DNA of 14,695 nt from Clostridiales bacterium (GCA_016285815.1 JAEERN010000201.1:1-14695), one strand, 5' to 3'. Shown: positions 1-7,265, numbered from the stretch's first letter. Made by a program: numbers and translations. The notes: generated by a model not told the origin, from the letters alone.

Positions 1-634
1 CCGCGGCCTCGTCGGCGGAGGCGGGCGCGCGCCCGAACAGCTCTGTCAGCTCGGCGAAGGATCCGGCCTCGCCCACCCAGATGGTCTGGGCGATCAGGCC
101 GTCCTCGTCGCTCTCGCCGTCATAGTCGCAGTTGATGCACTTTTCGATGCCGCACGCGTCCCGCAGGACCCGGCGGTAAAGGCCCGGCGTGCTGTTGGCG
201 GCCACGGCCTCGGACACGCGGCGATAGTTCCCGTCGGTCAGGCGGGTCTCGCCGTAGAAGCGCTCCATGGCGATGTGGGCCGAGCGGCAGAAGCAGGTGT
301 CGACGATCCGCTCGTAGTACGGCTTGAACACGCGCCACTTCCAGTCGAGATCGCCGGGCTTCCACAGGATCTTCGCCATGGTCTCCTTGTCCAGACCGGC
401 GGTGTACAGGTCGTGCTGGCAATAGTGCGAGAACAGCGTAAAGGCGTCCGGGTGGTCGTCGATCCGCTGGCTCTCCGGGGCGAGATACGGGACCTCGCCC
501 TTTCCCAGCGGCCGGCGCACGGCGAGCCGCTGTCTCTCCGGGGGAAGGTGCTCGTGACAGTCGTAGATGCGAAGCTGCTCCAGCTCGGCGATGATGCCGC
601 GCTCCAGCTCGCCGAGACCCTGACGGTAAAACAT
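1..634 (-). CDS. Amidohydrolase-fold protein, C-terminus cut by window edge
   Basis: About 211 residues are visible from an ATG at 634-632, with a good AAGGAG site at 643-648. The frame stays open to the left edge, so the C-terminus is missing. Residues 21-31 read LRIYDCHEHLP. An HxH pair (H27, H29) right after a short hydrophobic strand is the usual first metal-binding motif of amidohydrolase TIM barrels, and uronate isomerase (UxaC) begins in a similar way. The next part is rich in aromatic residues and histidine (SHYCQHDLY at 69-77, WKWRVF at 98-103), also reminiscent of the uronate isomerase/amidohydrolase-2 group. The later metal ligands lie outside the window, so substrate and reaction cannot be given. 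The gene follows the sugar kinase and SIS genes on the same strand, but a terminator and a separate promoter lie between, so it may form its own unit. A sugar-acid or sugar-derivative hydrolase or isomerase is plausible by context only. Confidence 0.75.
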   Translation of the reverse strand, partial: MFYRQGLGELERGIIAELEQLRIYDCHEHLPPERQRLAVRRPLGKGEVPYLAPESQRIDDHPDAFTLFSHYCQHDLYTAGLDKETMAKILWKPGDLDWKWRVFKPYYERIVDTCFCRSAHIAMERFYGETRLTDGNYRRVSEAVAANSTPGLYRRVLRDACGIEKCINCDYDGESDEDGLIAQTIWVGEAGSFAELTELFGRAPASADEAA

Positions 635-688
635 GGACAGCACTCCTTCGTTTTTTGGATTTCCGCGGCGGCGGATCCCTTTGGCAAT

Positions 689-717
689 ATGATAACAAAA
701 ACGGCGGCAGAACGCAA
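689..717 (-). promoter_or_regulatory. Putative sigma-A promoter of the amidohydrolase gene
   Basis: On the minus strand a TTGCGT (-35, 712-717) and a TATCAT (-10, 689-694) are separated by 17 bases. Transcription would start near 682, about 48 bases before the ATG at 634. The -35 box lies in the loop of the upstream terminator hairpin (704-734), so the two elements overlap physically. The leader can also fold a small bulged hairpin at 657-678. The -35 match is only moderate. Confidence 0.5.
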
Positions 718-734
718 GCCCCGCGCCCTGCCGC
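694..734 (-). terminator. Intrinsic terminator after the SIS gene
   Basis: A perfect 7-bp stem (704-710 with 728-734, GCGGCAG/CTGCCGC on the minus strand) closes a 17-base loop. On the minus strand it is followed by CG, five T, G and two T (701-694). It lies 27 bases past the stop codon of the SIS gene and fits a rho-independent terminator for the kinase/SIS operon. A T-rich stretch also lies on the other side (735-747), so it could work in both directions, although no plus-strand gene leads into it. Confidence 0.65.
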
Positions 735-761
735 TTTCGTTTTTTTGCCGTTTTTGCCGCG

Positions 762-1499
762 TCACCAGCCGAATTTTTCGTAATTCGGCTCGACGACGGT
801 CTTGTTGTAGTCGTTGCCGCCGGGGAAGTTGGCGCTTTTCAGGATCCCGGGCGTGACGCCCTTTTCCATCAGCTTTTCCACCGCCACGCTGGTGACGCTC
901 CACATGATATAGTCCGACGCGATGCCCGAGGCGGCGCCGAAGCGCGCCTCGATACCCTCCACGTCCAGCATGGCCTCCGCCGCCGGCGCGCAGTTGTCCA
1001 GCGTCAGAGTCGCGATCTCGTACAGCTTCTTTCCGGACGGGTGGACGGGCTCGACCCGGACCGCGTACTCCATGGACGTGAAGGCGACGACCTTGATCCC
1101 CAGCTTAACCGCCTCCCAGGCAAGGTCCACCACCGGCACGGTCCGGCCCGAGACCGAGCTGAGGAACAGCACGTCGCCGGGGCGGACGTTGGACTGCGTC
1201 AGCGCGTACCGCGCCGCCGCGCCGCGGTCCTCCCAGCCCAGATCCGAGCGGTCCCGGGGGCGCGCGGTGTTCTCGACCTTGAGGTCATAGCTGAAGTGGC
1301 GGTAAAAGATGGGACCGCCCCCGCGGTAGATCGAGTCCATCTCCATCGAGTGGCAGATCCGGGACAGGAAGATGCAGCCCCCGTCGGCCACGCTGTCCGC
1401 CACCATCTCGCCGGCCTTCACGATGTTCTCCGTCTGGGTCTCGCGCACTTTCCGGAACAGGTCGTCCACGGCCTCCCGGTATCTCTCCAACAGCGTCAT
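762..1499 (-). CDS. SIS-domain phosphosugar-binding protein (COG4821-like)
   Basis: This 245-residue protein has a single sugar isomerase (SIS) fold. The early strand is DGGCIFLSRICHSME (39-53). The phosphate-binding loop SSVSGRT (114-120) follows the strand DVLFLS. A further strand is GIKVVAFTSMEY (134-145), and a C-terminal helix pair (186-212) completes the fold. Length and motif order match uncharacterised SIS proteins of the COG4821 type, which bind phosphosugars and often sit beside N-acetylglucosamine-kinase-like genes. The start is ATG at 1499-1497 with GGGAGG at 1506-1511. It overlaps the stop of the upstream kinase gene by four bases (ATGA), which implies translational coupling. I infer that it acts on the phosphorylated product of that kinase in the cytoplasm, as an isomerase, deaminase-like enzyme or etherase-like enzyme. 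The chemistry is not determined by the sequence. Confidence 0.85.
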   Translation of the reverse strand: MTLLERYREAVDDLFRKVRETQTENIVKAGEMVADSVADGGCIFLSRICHSMEMDSIYRGGGPIFYRHFSYDLKVENTARPRDRSDLGWEDRGAAARYALTQSNVRPGDVLFLSSVSGRTVPVVDLAWEAVKLGIKVVAFTSMEYAVRVEPVHPSGKKLYEIATLTLDNCAPAAEAMLDVEGIEARFGAASGIASDYIMWSVTSVAVEKLMEKGVTPGILKSANFPGGNDYNKTVVEPNYEKFGW

Positions 1500-2497
1500 A
1501 GGGCACCTCCCGTTTCTGTTCGATCTTCTTTCGCTTTGGACACGTCATAGGAAAACGCCGGGAACCGCCGCGCCAGCATCCGGACCGTCTCGTCCGTGAA
1601 CTCTCCCGTCCGCTCGCGGTATTTCCGCGCCACGGCGCCCATCACCGGCTCGAGCCGCGGCAGGATCACCGGCCGGGCCGGGCTCTGCCGCCGAAGCGCG
1701 GCCAGGAACTCGTCCAGCAGCAGGGGGTTCTCCCGCCACACGCTGCCGGACACCGCGGCGGGCAGGTCGTCCGGAACGCCGTTGGCCTCGATGAGATACC
1801 GCATCTGCTCGCCCATCAGACGGCCCGCGCGCCGCAGGATCCCCGCCGCCACGGCGTCGCCCCCGGCGGCGGCCTTCACCACCAGCGGGACGCACCGGGC
1901 GACGGACGCCGTCGGCGACCGCTCGCTGACGGCGTAAATGGAAAAGATCGCCTCGCGGAACCGCGCCGGGTCGGGAAAGCCCAGCCAGCGCGGGATGGCC
2001 TCGGCCAGCGCCGTGGGTTCGCCCCGCCCCTCCCGGGCCCGGATGGCGGCGAGGAACGCCTCGCGGCCGATCCAATAGCCCGCGCCCTCGTCGGCCACGG
2101 CGGCGCCGTAGCCGCCGGCGCAGATCGTCCTGCCGCGAAGCCGGCCGAACAGCGTCGACCCGGTCCCGCACAGGGCCAGAAGCCCGTCTCCGAAGAGTCC
2201 CGCCGCGGAAAGCCCCAGCTCCAGCTCGTCGGACCGTTCGTCCCGCCCGATCCGGCACACCCGCCGCATGGCGTCCACCGCGGCGTCCTCACAGACGCCG
2301 CCCACGGCCTCGATCCGCATCCCCGCCAGACCGAGGCCCTCGACCAGCTCGGCGGCGTGCCGCTCGATCAGCTCGCGCCGGGTCGTGTTGCCCCGCAGGC
2401 TGCCGGTCACACAGGTGCGCACCGGCTCGAACCGGTCGTCGTACAGGATCGCGGCCACCTTGGTCCCGCCGCCGTCCAGAGCAAGATAGTATCCCAT
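1496..2497 (-). CDS. BadF/BadG-type N-acetylglucosamine-kinase-like sugar kinase
   Basis: This 333-residue ATP-dependent kinase belongs to the ASKHA (actin/hexokinase) superfamily, BadF/BadG/BcrA/BcrD branch, which includes N-acetylglucosamine kinase. Visible motifs are the phosphate-1 loop LDGGGTKV (7-14), ALCGTGS (108-114), the NAGK-like stretch ADEGAGYWIGREAF (135-148), and the adenosine-region loop VSGSVW (249-254). Size is typical of this branch. The start is ATG at 2497, because the protein begins directly with MGYYLALDGGGTK. The open frame extends further upstream, but that part would run through a hairpin and has no domain. The ribosome binding site is weak (GGTGAG, 2502-2507). The gene lies 85 bases after the oxidoreductase gene and is coupled by ATGA to the SIS gene. 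I infer phosphorylation of an N-acetylated or related amino sugar in the cytoplasm; the exact sugar is unknown. Confidence 0.88.
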   Translation of the reverse strand: MGYYLALDGGGTKVAAILYDDRFEPVRTCVTGSLRGNTTRRELIERHAAELVEGLGLAGMRIEAVGGVCEDAAVDAMRRVCRIGRDERSDELELGLSAAGLFGDGLLALCGTGSTLFGRLRGRTICAGGYGAAVADEGAGYWIGREAFLAAIRAREGRGEPTALAEAIPRWLGFPDPARFREAIFSIYAVSERSPTASVARCVPLVVKAAAGGDAVAAGILRRAGRLMGEQMRYLIEANGVPDDLPAAVSGSVWRENPLLLDEFLAALRRQSPARPVILPRLEPVMGAVARKYRERTGEFTDETVRMLARRFPAFSYDVSKAKEDRTETGGAL

Positions 2498-2522
2498 GCG
2501 TCTCACCGCCGTCTCTCTCTGC

Positions 2523-2575
2523 GCTCCGGGCGCCGCCGGCAGGGGATCGCTCTCCCCGCTGGCGGCGCCCGGAGC
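2523..2575 (-). promoter_or_regulatory. Strong intra-operon hairpin between oxidoreductase and kinase genes
   Basis: A perfect 15-bp inverted repeat (2523-2537 with 2561-2575) continues inward as 3 bp, a bulged A and a further 5-bp stem with a 6-base loop. This gives about 23 pairs in all. It starts 7 bases after the oxidoreductase stop and ends about 25 bases before the kinase ATG. No T-run follows on the minus strand, so it does not look like a classic terminator. It more likely protects the upstream mRNA 3' end or tunes expression of the downstream kinase/SIS pair. Confidence 0.6.
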
Positions 2576-2582
2576 AGTTTGT

Positions 2583-4457
2583 TCACTTGCTGTCGGCCTT
2601 TGCCTTTTCCGCCGCTTTTTTGGCGTCCTCCTCGGCCCAGTCCCGCTCCAGCCGGGCCCGCAGGCCCGCATAGATGCTGTCCGGGATCTCGGGGTTGCCC
2701 TTGGAATAGCTGGGGATCAGCTGGTCGCCCGCCACGGCGGGATCGGTGCAGCGGGTGTCGTTCCGCCACGCGTCCCGCTCCTCTTTGTTCCGGAGATTCG
2801 GGATCCGCTGGGGCGTGTTGCCCGCCAGCACGCTGAAATAGGCGAACATGCCCGGCAGGAACATGTCCAGCGCCTCGTACAGGCCGATGGTGTCCGCCTG
2901 TTTGTTCCCGCGGAGGGACTCGCAGACGTTGTAGAGCAGATAATAGTCCGCACCGCCGTGGCCGCTGTTCTCGGCCAGCTCGGTCAGCCCGTCGTCCACC
3001 CGCTCCTCGCGGGGCTTGCCGTCCATGGCGCCCTCGGCGCTGTCGACGTCGATGTACAGCTTGCCGTAGGCGCCGTCCGACGCGATCTCCCGGGCGCTCT
3101 CCAGGATGCCCTTCTCGCCCTGGCAGGCCCACCACAGCGAATACTTGACCGGGCCGACGCCGTGGATGCTCTTGACGATGGCGCCGTTCTCCAGCGTCAC
3201 CACCTCCATGCCGAAGGGGCCGGCCTTGGCGCCCATGCGGTACATCTTCTTGTTGAAGGGCGCCTCGAAGCCCGAAACGCTGACGGGGCGCAGCCCCGCG
3301 GTGTGGATGATGGGGCCCAACGAGTGGGTGCAGTAGTAGAACGCGGACATGGTGTTGCGCCAGTGGTCGGGCCGGGAATGGCTGTGATGGTGCCAGCCGT
3401 CCTCCAGATTGTGCATATACTCGCCCTCGCCGTACTGAAACTCGCCCATCCTGCCCTGACGGAACAGCTTGGTCATTTTCTTCGGCGCTGGCATGAAGCA
3501 GCAGTTCTCGCCGTAGAAATAGCGCTTCCCGCTGCGCTCGAAGGCCTCGACCAGCTCGACGGCCTCTTTCATGGTCTGGACGGGCAGCAGCTCGCTCAGC
3601 ACGTTCTTGCCCGCGTCCAGCGCCTTGACGGCAAAGGGCGCGTGGGCGTTGGCGTAGTTGGCAAGCACCACCAGATCCATGTCGTGCTTCAGGAATTCGT
3701 CGAAGTCCGCATAGTATCCCACGCCGTCGCCGAAGCGCTCGCGCGCCTCGTTCAGACAGCGGGGGTCGTTGTCGCAGACGGCCACCAGCTCGGCGTTGTC
3801 GCTGGCGGCGCAGTAGGACGCCAGTCCCATGCCGCGGCCGGCGCCCAGCACGCCGATGCGCACCTTGGGCTCGGTCCGGTCTCGATAAAGGGTCTTATAG
3901 GGCGTTCCGTCCTCATAGAGCATGGGAACGCTCTCCATGCCGAACCGGCGCAGCAGCTCGCGCCAGCGGGCCTGCATCAGATAGTCGTACTCTACGGGCA
4001 AAAAGCCCGCGGCGAGATAGCTCTTCAGGGCGGCGGGCCGCTCTTCGCTGGTGACGAGCCCGACGAAGCGCGGCGCTCTCTCCCGCAGAAGCTTCTGCGC
4101 GCGGGTCACCAGATATTTGGAAAGGCCTTTGCCCCGGTGATCCTCGCGGATCCCCACCATGTGCAGCCAGCCGGTGTTGCTGTCCGCATAGACGAACGCC
4201 GTGACGGTCCCGACGTGTTCGCCGCCGTGGTCCAAAAACAAAATATCCCGCGCGGGGTCGATGTCCGGGATCCCCAGGATCGAGCCGCGATACGCCTCTT
4301 CGTCGGTCTGGCCGTCGATCAGCCGGCCGTTCCGCAGACAGTCACACCAGGCGCCGACGTCCTTTTCCGGATCGAACCCGGAAAACGAGTACCCCTCGGG
4401 AAGCGCCGGCTCTTCCAGCGGCGAATCCGTCAGCCAGTACAGTTTCAGCATTTCCAT
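2583..4457 (-). CDS. GNAT acetyltransferase fused to Gfo/Idh/MocA oxidoreductase (GH109-like motifs)
   Basis: This 624-residue protein has two domains. Residues 1-165 form a GNAT N-acetyltransferase, with the acetyl-CoA loop HMVGIREDHRGKGLSKYL at 99-116 and a typical last strand near 150-161. Residues 198-590 form a Gfo/Idh/MocA oxidoreductase, with the Rossmann motif VRIGVLGAGRGMG at 199-211 and the acidic end of the next strand at AVCDND (226-231). The usual EKP lysine motif is absent: the position reads SELLPVQ (288-294). The stretches DHWRNTM (364-370) and YYCTHSLGPI (374-383) resemble NAD-dependent alpha-N-acetylgalactosaminidases (GH109), which also lack a strict EKP. The tail is charged and lysine-rich (603-624). 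ATG 4457 is chosen because GGAGG lies 10 bases upstream and a consensus promoter sits just beyond. It is first in a leftward operon with sugar kinase and SIS genes. The enzyme could be a glycosidase or a dehydrogenase; the family call is firm, the reaction is not. Confidence 0.87.
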   Translation of the reverse strand: MEMLKLYWLTDSPLEEPALPEGYSFSGFDPEKDVGAWCDCLRNGRLIDGQTDEEAYRGSILGIPDIDPARDILFLDHGGEHVGTVTAFVYADSNTGWLHMVGIREDHRGKGLSKYLVTRAQKLLRERAPRFVGLVTSEERPAALKSYLAAGFLPVEYDYLMQARWRELLRRFGMESVPMLYEDGTPYKTLYRDRTEPKVRIGVLGAGRGMGLASYCAASDNAELVAVCDNDPRCLNEARERFGDGVGYYADFDEFLKHDMDLVVLANYANAHAPFAVKALDAGKNVLSELLPVQTMKEAVELVEAFERSGKRYFYGENCCFMPAPKKMTKLFRQGRMGEFQYGEGEYMHNLEDGWHHHSHSRPDHWRNTMSAFYYCTHSLGPIIHTAGLRPVSVSGFEAPFNKKMYRMGAKAGPFGMEVVTLENGAIVKSIHGVGPVKYSLWWACQGEKGILESAREIASDGAYGKLYIDVDSAEGAMDGKPREERVDDGLTELAENSGHGGADYYLLYNVCESLRGNKQADTIGLYEALDMFLPGMFAYFSVLAGNTPQRIPNLRNKEERDAWRNDTRCTDPAVAGDQLIPSYSKGNPEIPDSIYAGLRARLERDWAEEDAKKAAEKAKADSK

Positions 4458-4491
4458 CTCTCTTTGTCCTCCCACAGAAATCACTGCCTGC

Positions 4492-4520
4492 ATGATAGCA
4501 CAGATCCCGCCAAAAGTCAA
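4492..4520 (-). promoter_or_regulatory. Sigma-A promoter of the leftward sugar operon
   Basis: The minus strand has TTGACT (4515-4520), a 17-base spacer and TATCAT (4492-4497). Both boxes match the consensus in five of six positions at the ideal spacing. The start would be near 4485, leaving a leader of about 28 bases that contains the GGAGG site of the GNAT-oxidoreductase gene. Confidence 0.75.
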
Positions 4521-4558
4521 CGGGGGACCGCCCGGCCCGCGGGCTTCCGCTTTTTCCC

Positions 4559-4588
4559 TTGCGCGCGGCGGCCGCCCCGTGGTATAAT
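4559..4588 (+). promoter_or_regulatory. Sigma-A promoter of the glycosidase-like gene
   Basis: A perfect TATAAT (4583-4588) is preceded at 18 bases by a weak TTGCGC (4559-4564). The start would be near 4595, about 47 bases before the ATG at 4642. It stands back to back with the leftward promoter: the two -35 boxes are 38 bases apart. A 10-bp palindrome GCCCGCGGGC (4535-4544) lies between them and could be an operator, though such palindromes are common in GC-rich DNA. Confidence 0.6.
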
Positions 4589-4641
4589 GAGACCGCGCCG
4601 CAGCCGGCGCGGAACGCTTTTGCCGGGGACGGTGAACGATC

Positions 4642-6261
4642 ATGTCCGACTTTCTCTTTTTCCACGGCTTCGACGAAGCCCTGTGGAGCGCCTTCGAGCG
4701 CCACGGTCTGGCCGAAGGCCGGTTCGGCCTTCGGTTCTGCCAGAACGTCATGCTGGACGACGAAAAGAAATTCAACCGCCTTGCCGCGCCCGGCTCGCTC
4801 TTTGCCCGGCTGGTGGCGGAAAACGACCTGCCCTGGTACGTCGACCGCCTTCAGGGCGGCGTGTACATCGACGAATACCCCTACGATCTCGCCCGGGTGG
4901 ACGCGCTCGGCGGCGAGTTCTACGGGTTCCAGCTCCACGAGTGGATGTCCAATCTGCGCTCGGACTACGACAAGCTGAGCGGGCTGCCGGCCCGGGGCCG
5001 GACGGAGGAGAGCATCGTCCGGGAGATCCGGCGCCGATACCCCTTTCCCCACCTGTTCCTCGAGGCGGCCACGGCCCGGGAATTCGCCGAAGAGTTCCCC
5101 GTCCCGCCGAGCTTCGAGGTCTTTCTGGATCACGCCCGCCGGCTTTTCGAAAAGCGGTCGGCCTTCACCGGCGGCCGCCTGCTCCCCTGCGACAGCTTCA
5201 TGATGGCCCCCGCGCTGGAATTCGGGCTGGGCGCGCGGCGGGTCATGCCCGAGATCGGCGCCCAGACCCCCGGCGCCCACATCCAGCTGGCCTATGCCCG
5301 CGGGTCCGCCCGGGCCGCGGGCCGCTCCTTCGGCGCGTATTACGAGCCGTGGGGCGGCGAGCCCTTCTCCGTCTGCGACTACTGCCGCGGCGAAAACGAG
5401 TGGGGCCTGCGGGACACCGCGGACTTCCCCTTTCACACCGACGGTCCCAACGGCGGGAGCAGCCGCTCGCTGCAGCGGCGGCTGTTCCTCTACGCCTATC
5501 TGGCGGGCGCGTCGTTCTTCAGCGAGGAGTGGGGCCTGTTCAACACCTTTTCCGACCCGGAGGGGCACGAGCTGTCCCCCTACGGTCTGGTCAAGCGCGA
5601 ATTTCTGGACTTCGTCCGCCGGGTGCCCGCCGGCGAGTTCTACGCCCCGGCGGCCATCGTTCTGCCGCGCGGCACGGCGGTGCTGTGCGACCCGCCGGGC
5701 GGCGCGCCCGGAAGCTTTCCCTTTGCCTCTCCGGATGCCGCCCGCCGGGCCGAGCGCGCCGCGGCCGGCATCCGCCGGCTCATGGGCCCGCCGGAGAACG
5801 CCCCGCGCGAGGCCCGCGTCCTGCCCGGCGGGACGCTGCCGGACGCCTTCGACATTGTCAACGCCGACGACGAGGCGGCCCTCTCCCGCTACGAGCTGCT
5901 GGTCGACCTGACGGGGGATCCGGGCTTCGCCCTGCGCCGTCCCAACGCCGTGACGCCCGACGAGGCGGCGGTCCGCATCGTCGGGCTCATGCCCTGCCGC
6001 GTGTCCGGCGGAGCGCACTGGTTCTTCGACCGCCTGCCGGACGGCTGGATCCTGGGGCTGTTCAACAACGAGGGGATCCTGCGCAGCGTGGCGGGCGGCG
6101 AGCGGAAGGACCCCGCCGCCCGCCGGACCGCCGTCGTCTCGCTGGGGCGCGAGGTCCGGGCGGAGCCGCTCTTCGGCGGCGCGCCGCTGCACCGCGAGGG
6201 GGATTCTCTGTTCGTCGAGCTGGAGGCCGGGGACGCCGCGCTGCTGCGGCTGTCCCGCTGA
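4642..6261 (+). CDS. Unassigned glycosidase-like protein, likely TIM barrel
   Basis: I do not recognise the family of this 539-residue protein. No signal peptide or membrane segment is visible, so it is probably cytoplasmic. The N-terminal two thirds alternate hydrophobic strands and helices rich in aromatics and acidic residues, as in glycosidase TIM barrels: FYGFQLHEWMSN (93-104), GRLLPCDSFMMAP (178-190), FGAYYEPWGG (230-239), DFPFHTDGPNGG (261-272) and SFFSEEWGLFNTF (291-303). E235 and E295/E296 are the best candidates for catalytic acids; this is inference from spacing and from nearby aromatic residues. The last 90 residues (HWFFDRLPDGWILGLFNNEG at 459-478, then LFVELEAGDAALLRLSR) look like the small C-terminal beta-sandwich found in many glycosidases. 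The start is ATG 4642 with a weak GGTGA. It is divergent from the GNAT-oxidoreductase operon and shares its control region, so a role in the same sugar pathway is likely. Confidence 0.7.
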   Translation: MSDFLFFHGFDEALWSAFERHGLAEGRFGLRFCQNVMLDDEKKFNRLAAPGSLFARLVAENDLPWYVDRLQGGVYIDEYPYDLARVDALGGEFYGFQLHEWMSNLRSDYDKLSGLPARGRTEESIVREIRRRYPFPHLFLEAATAREFAEEFPVPPSFEVFLDHARRLFEKRSAFTGGRLLPCDSFMMAPALEFGLGARRVMPEIGAQTPGAHIQLAYARGSARAAGRSFGAYYEPWGGEPFSVCDYCRGENEWGLRDTADFPFHTDGPNGGSSRSLQRRLFLYAYLAGASFFSEEWGLFNTFSDPEGHELSPYGLVKREFLDFVRRVPAGEFYAPAAIVLPRGTAVLCDPPGGAPGSFPFASPDAARRAERAAAGIRRLMGPPENAPREARVLPGGTLPDAFDIVNADDEAALSRYELLVDLTGDPGFALRRPNAVTPDEAAVRIVGLMPCRVSGGAHWFFDRLPDGWILGLFNNEGILRSVAGGERKDPAARRTAVVSLGREVRAEPLFGGAPLHREGDSLFVELEAGDAALLRLSR

Positions 6262-6292
6262 GCGCTCCGCTTCGGAAGACCCAAACCGAAAC

Positions 6293-6323
6293 GGCGCGGC
6301 GAGGGGGCGCCCTTCGCCGCGCC
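6293..6323. terminator. Hairpin between convergent genes (possible two-way terminator)
   Basis: A 10-bp perfect stem (6293-6302 with 6314-6323, GGCGCGGCGA/TCGCCGCGCC) extends by a GU and two GC pairs over a 5-base loop. It lies in the 82-base gap between the glycosidase-like gene and the convergent LysR gene. The flanking T-runs are poor in both directions (TTGCTCCC on plus, GTTTCGGTTT on minus), so terminator function is likely from position and stem strength but not certain. Confidence 0.5.
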
Positions 6324-6343
6324 TTGCTCCCGCAGACCGGGGA

Positions 6344-7219
6344 TCACCGGGCCCGGTAGAGGGCCTCGAAGGTCTCGTAAAAGGCCGCCGCGCTCTCGGA
6401 CAGAGCCGTCCCGCTCCGCCGGACGAGGCAGACGCCGCTGGTCAGCCCCTCGCCGGACAGGGGCCGGTCCGTCAGCTCCGGCGCCAGCGGCAGCGCCGAC
6501 GCGGGCACCAGTGCGACGCCCAGCCCGGCGGAAGCCCACTGGAGACTGGTGCGGGCGTCGTCGTTGACGCAGAAAAAGTCCGGCCGGAGCGCCTCGGCCT
6601 CAAAGGCCTCCCGCAGGATCCTCTCCCACCGGCGATAGACGACCAGCGGCAGCTCGGCAAGCTCCCGCAGGGAGACCGCCGCTCCGGCGGGGCCGGGCAG
6701 CAGCTCCGGCCGCCCCGCGGCGACGATGCCATCCGTCCGCAGCAGGACGCTGTCGAGGCCCTCCGGCGGGAAGGGCGTCCGGACCACGGCCAGCTCGATC
6801 CGGCGCTTTTCCAGCGCGTCCAGCAGCGCATAGGTGTCGCCGTCCCGGATCTGGAACCGGACCTCCGGCCGCGCGCGCCGGAACCGCTCGACGCCGCGGA
6901 TGAACTCGCCGCAGGTGCCGGACGAGACCACCCCCAGCCGAAGCCCGCCCCGCCGCCCAGCGCGGACGTCCCGCATATCCCGGCCGGCGGTCTCCACCAT
7001 CTCGAGGATCCCCTCCGCATGGCGGTAGAGCAGCTTTCCCGCCTCGGTCAGCATCAGGCGGCGCGCGCCCCGCTCGAACAGGCGGACGCCGCACTCCGCC
7101 TCCAGGTTCCGGATCTGCAGCGACACGGGCGGCTGGGACACGTGCAGCCGCCGGGCCGCGCCGGAGATCGTCCCCTCCTCTACCGCCGCCGCGAAATACC
7201 GAAGCTGTTCCAGCGTCAT
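6344..7219 (-). CDS. LysR-type transcriptional regulator
   Basis: This 291-residue protein has the usual LysR length. The N-terminal winged helix-turn-helix reads MTLEQLRYFAAAVEEGTISG, followed by AARRLHVSQPPVSLQIRNLE (21-40) and FERGARRLMLTEAG (48-61). It is followed by a linker helix and a periplasmic-binding-type effector domain (92-290, opening with GGLRLGVVSS and containing GLGVALVPASAL at 232-243). ATG 7219 has GGAGG 9 bases upstream (7229-7233); an earlier in-frame ATG at 7240 would overlap that site and is not used. The gene is divergent from a two-gene ABC exporter, and a dyad of LysR-box form lies between them. The protein therefore probably controls the exporter and itself. The inducer is unknown; an effector that the exporter removes would fit the layout. 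Confidence 0.93.
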   Translation of the reverse strand: MTLEQLRYFAAAVEEGTISGAARRLHVSQPPVSLQIRNLEAECGVRLFERGARRLMLTEAGKLLYRHAEGILEMVETAGRDMRDVRAGRRGGLRLGVVSSGTCGEFIRGVERFRRARPEVRFQIRDGDTYALLDALEKRRIELAVVRTPFPPEGLDSVLLRTDGIVAAGRPELLPGPAGAAVSLRELAELPLVVYRRWERILREAFEAEALRPDFFCVNDDARTSLQWASAGLGVALVPASALPLAPELTDRPLSGEGLTSGVCLVRRSGTALSESAAAFYETFEALYRAR

Positions 7220-7265
7220 GGCGCTTCGCCTCCGTTCCATTTTGATTTTATATAGGTAAGGCAAA

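Noticed and set aside
4458..4775. N-terminal extension of the GNAT fusion by 106 residues
   Set aside because: It would include both divergent promoters and the 5' end of the opposite gene; a GGAGG site supports the ATG at 4457.
4342..6192. A 616-codon minus-strand frame across the divergent promoter region and glycosidase-like gene
   Set aside because: It would cover two good promoters and run opposite a better candidate gene; its sequence is compositionally biased and motif-free.
2496..6359. A 1287-codon open frame on the plus strand running across the whole oxidoreductase gene and then the glycosidase-like gene
   Set aside because: It is antisense to a recognised protein in its first half and out of frame with a better-supported protein in its second half. 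The translation is low-complexity (Arg, Ala, Gly, Pro) without motifs. GC-rich codon use removes stop codons from shadow frames.
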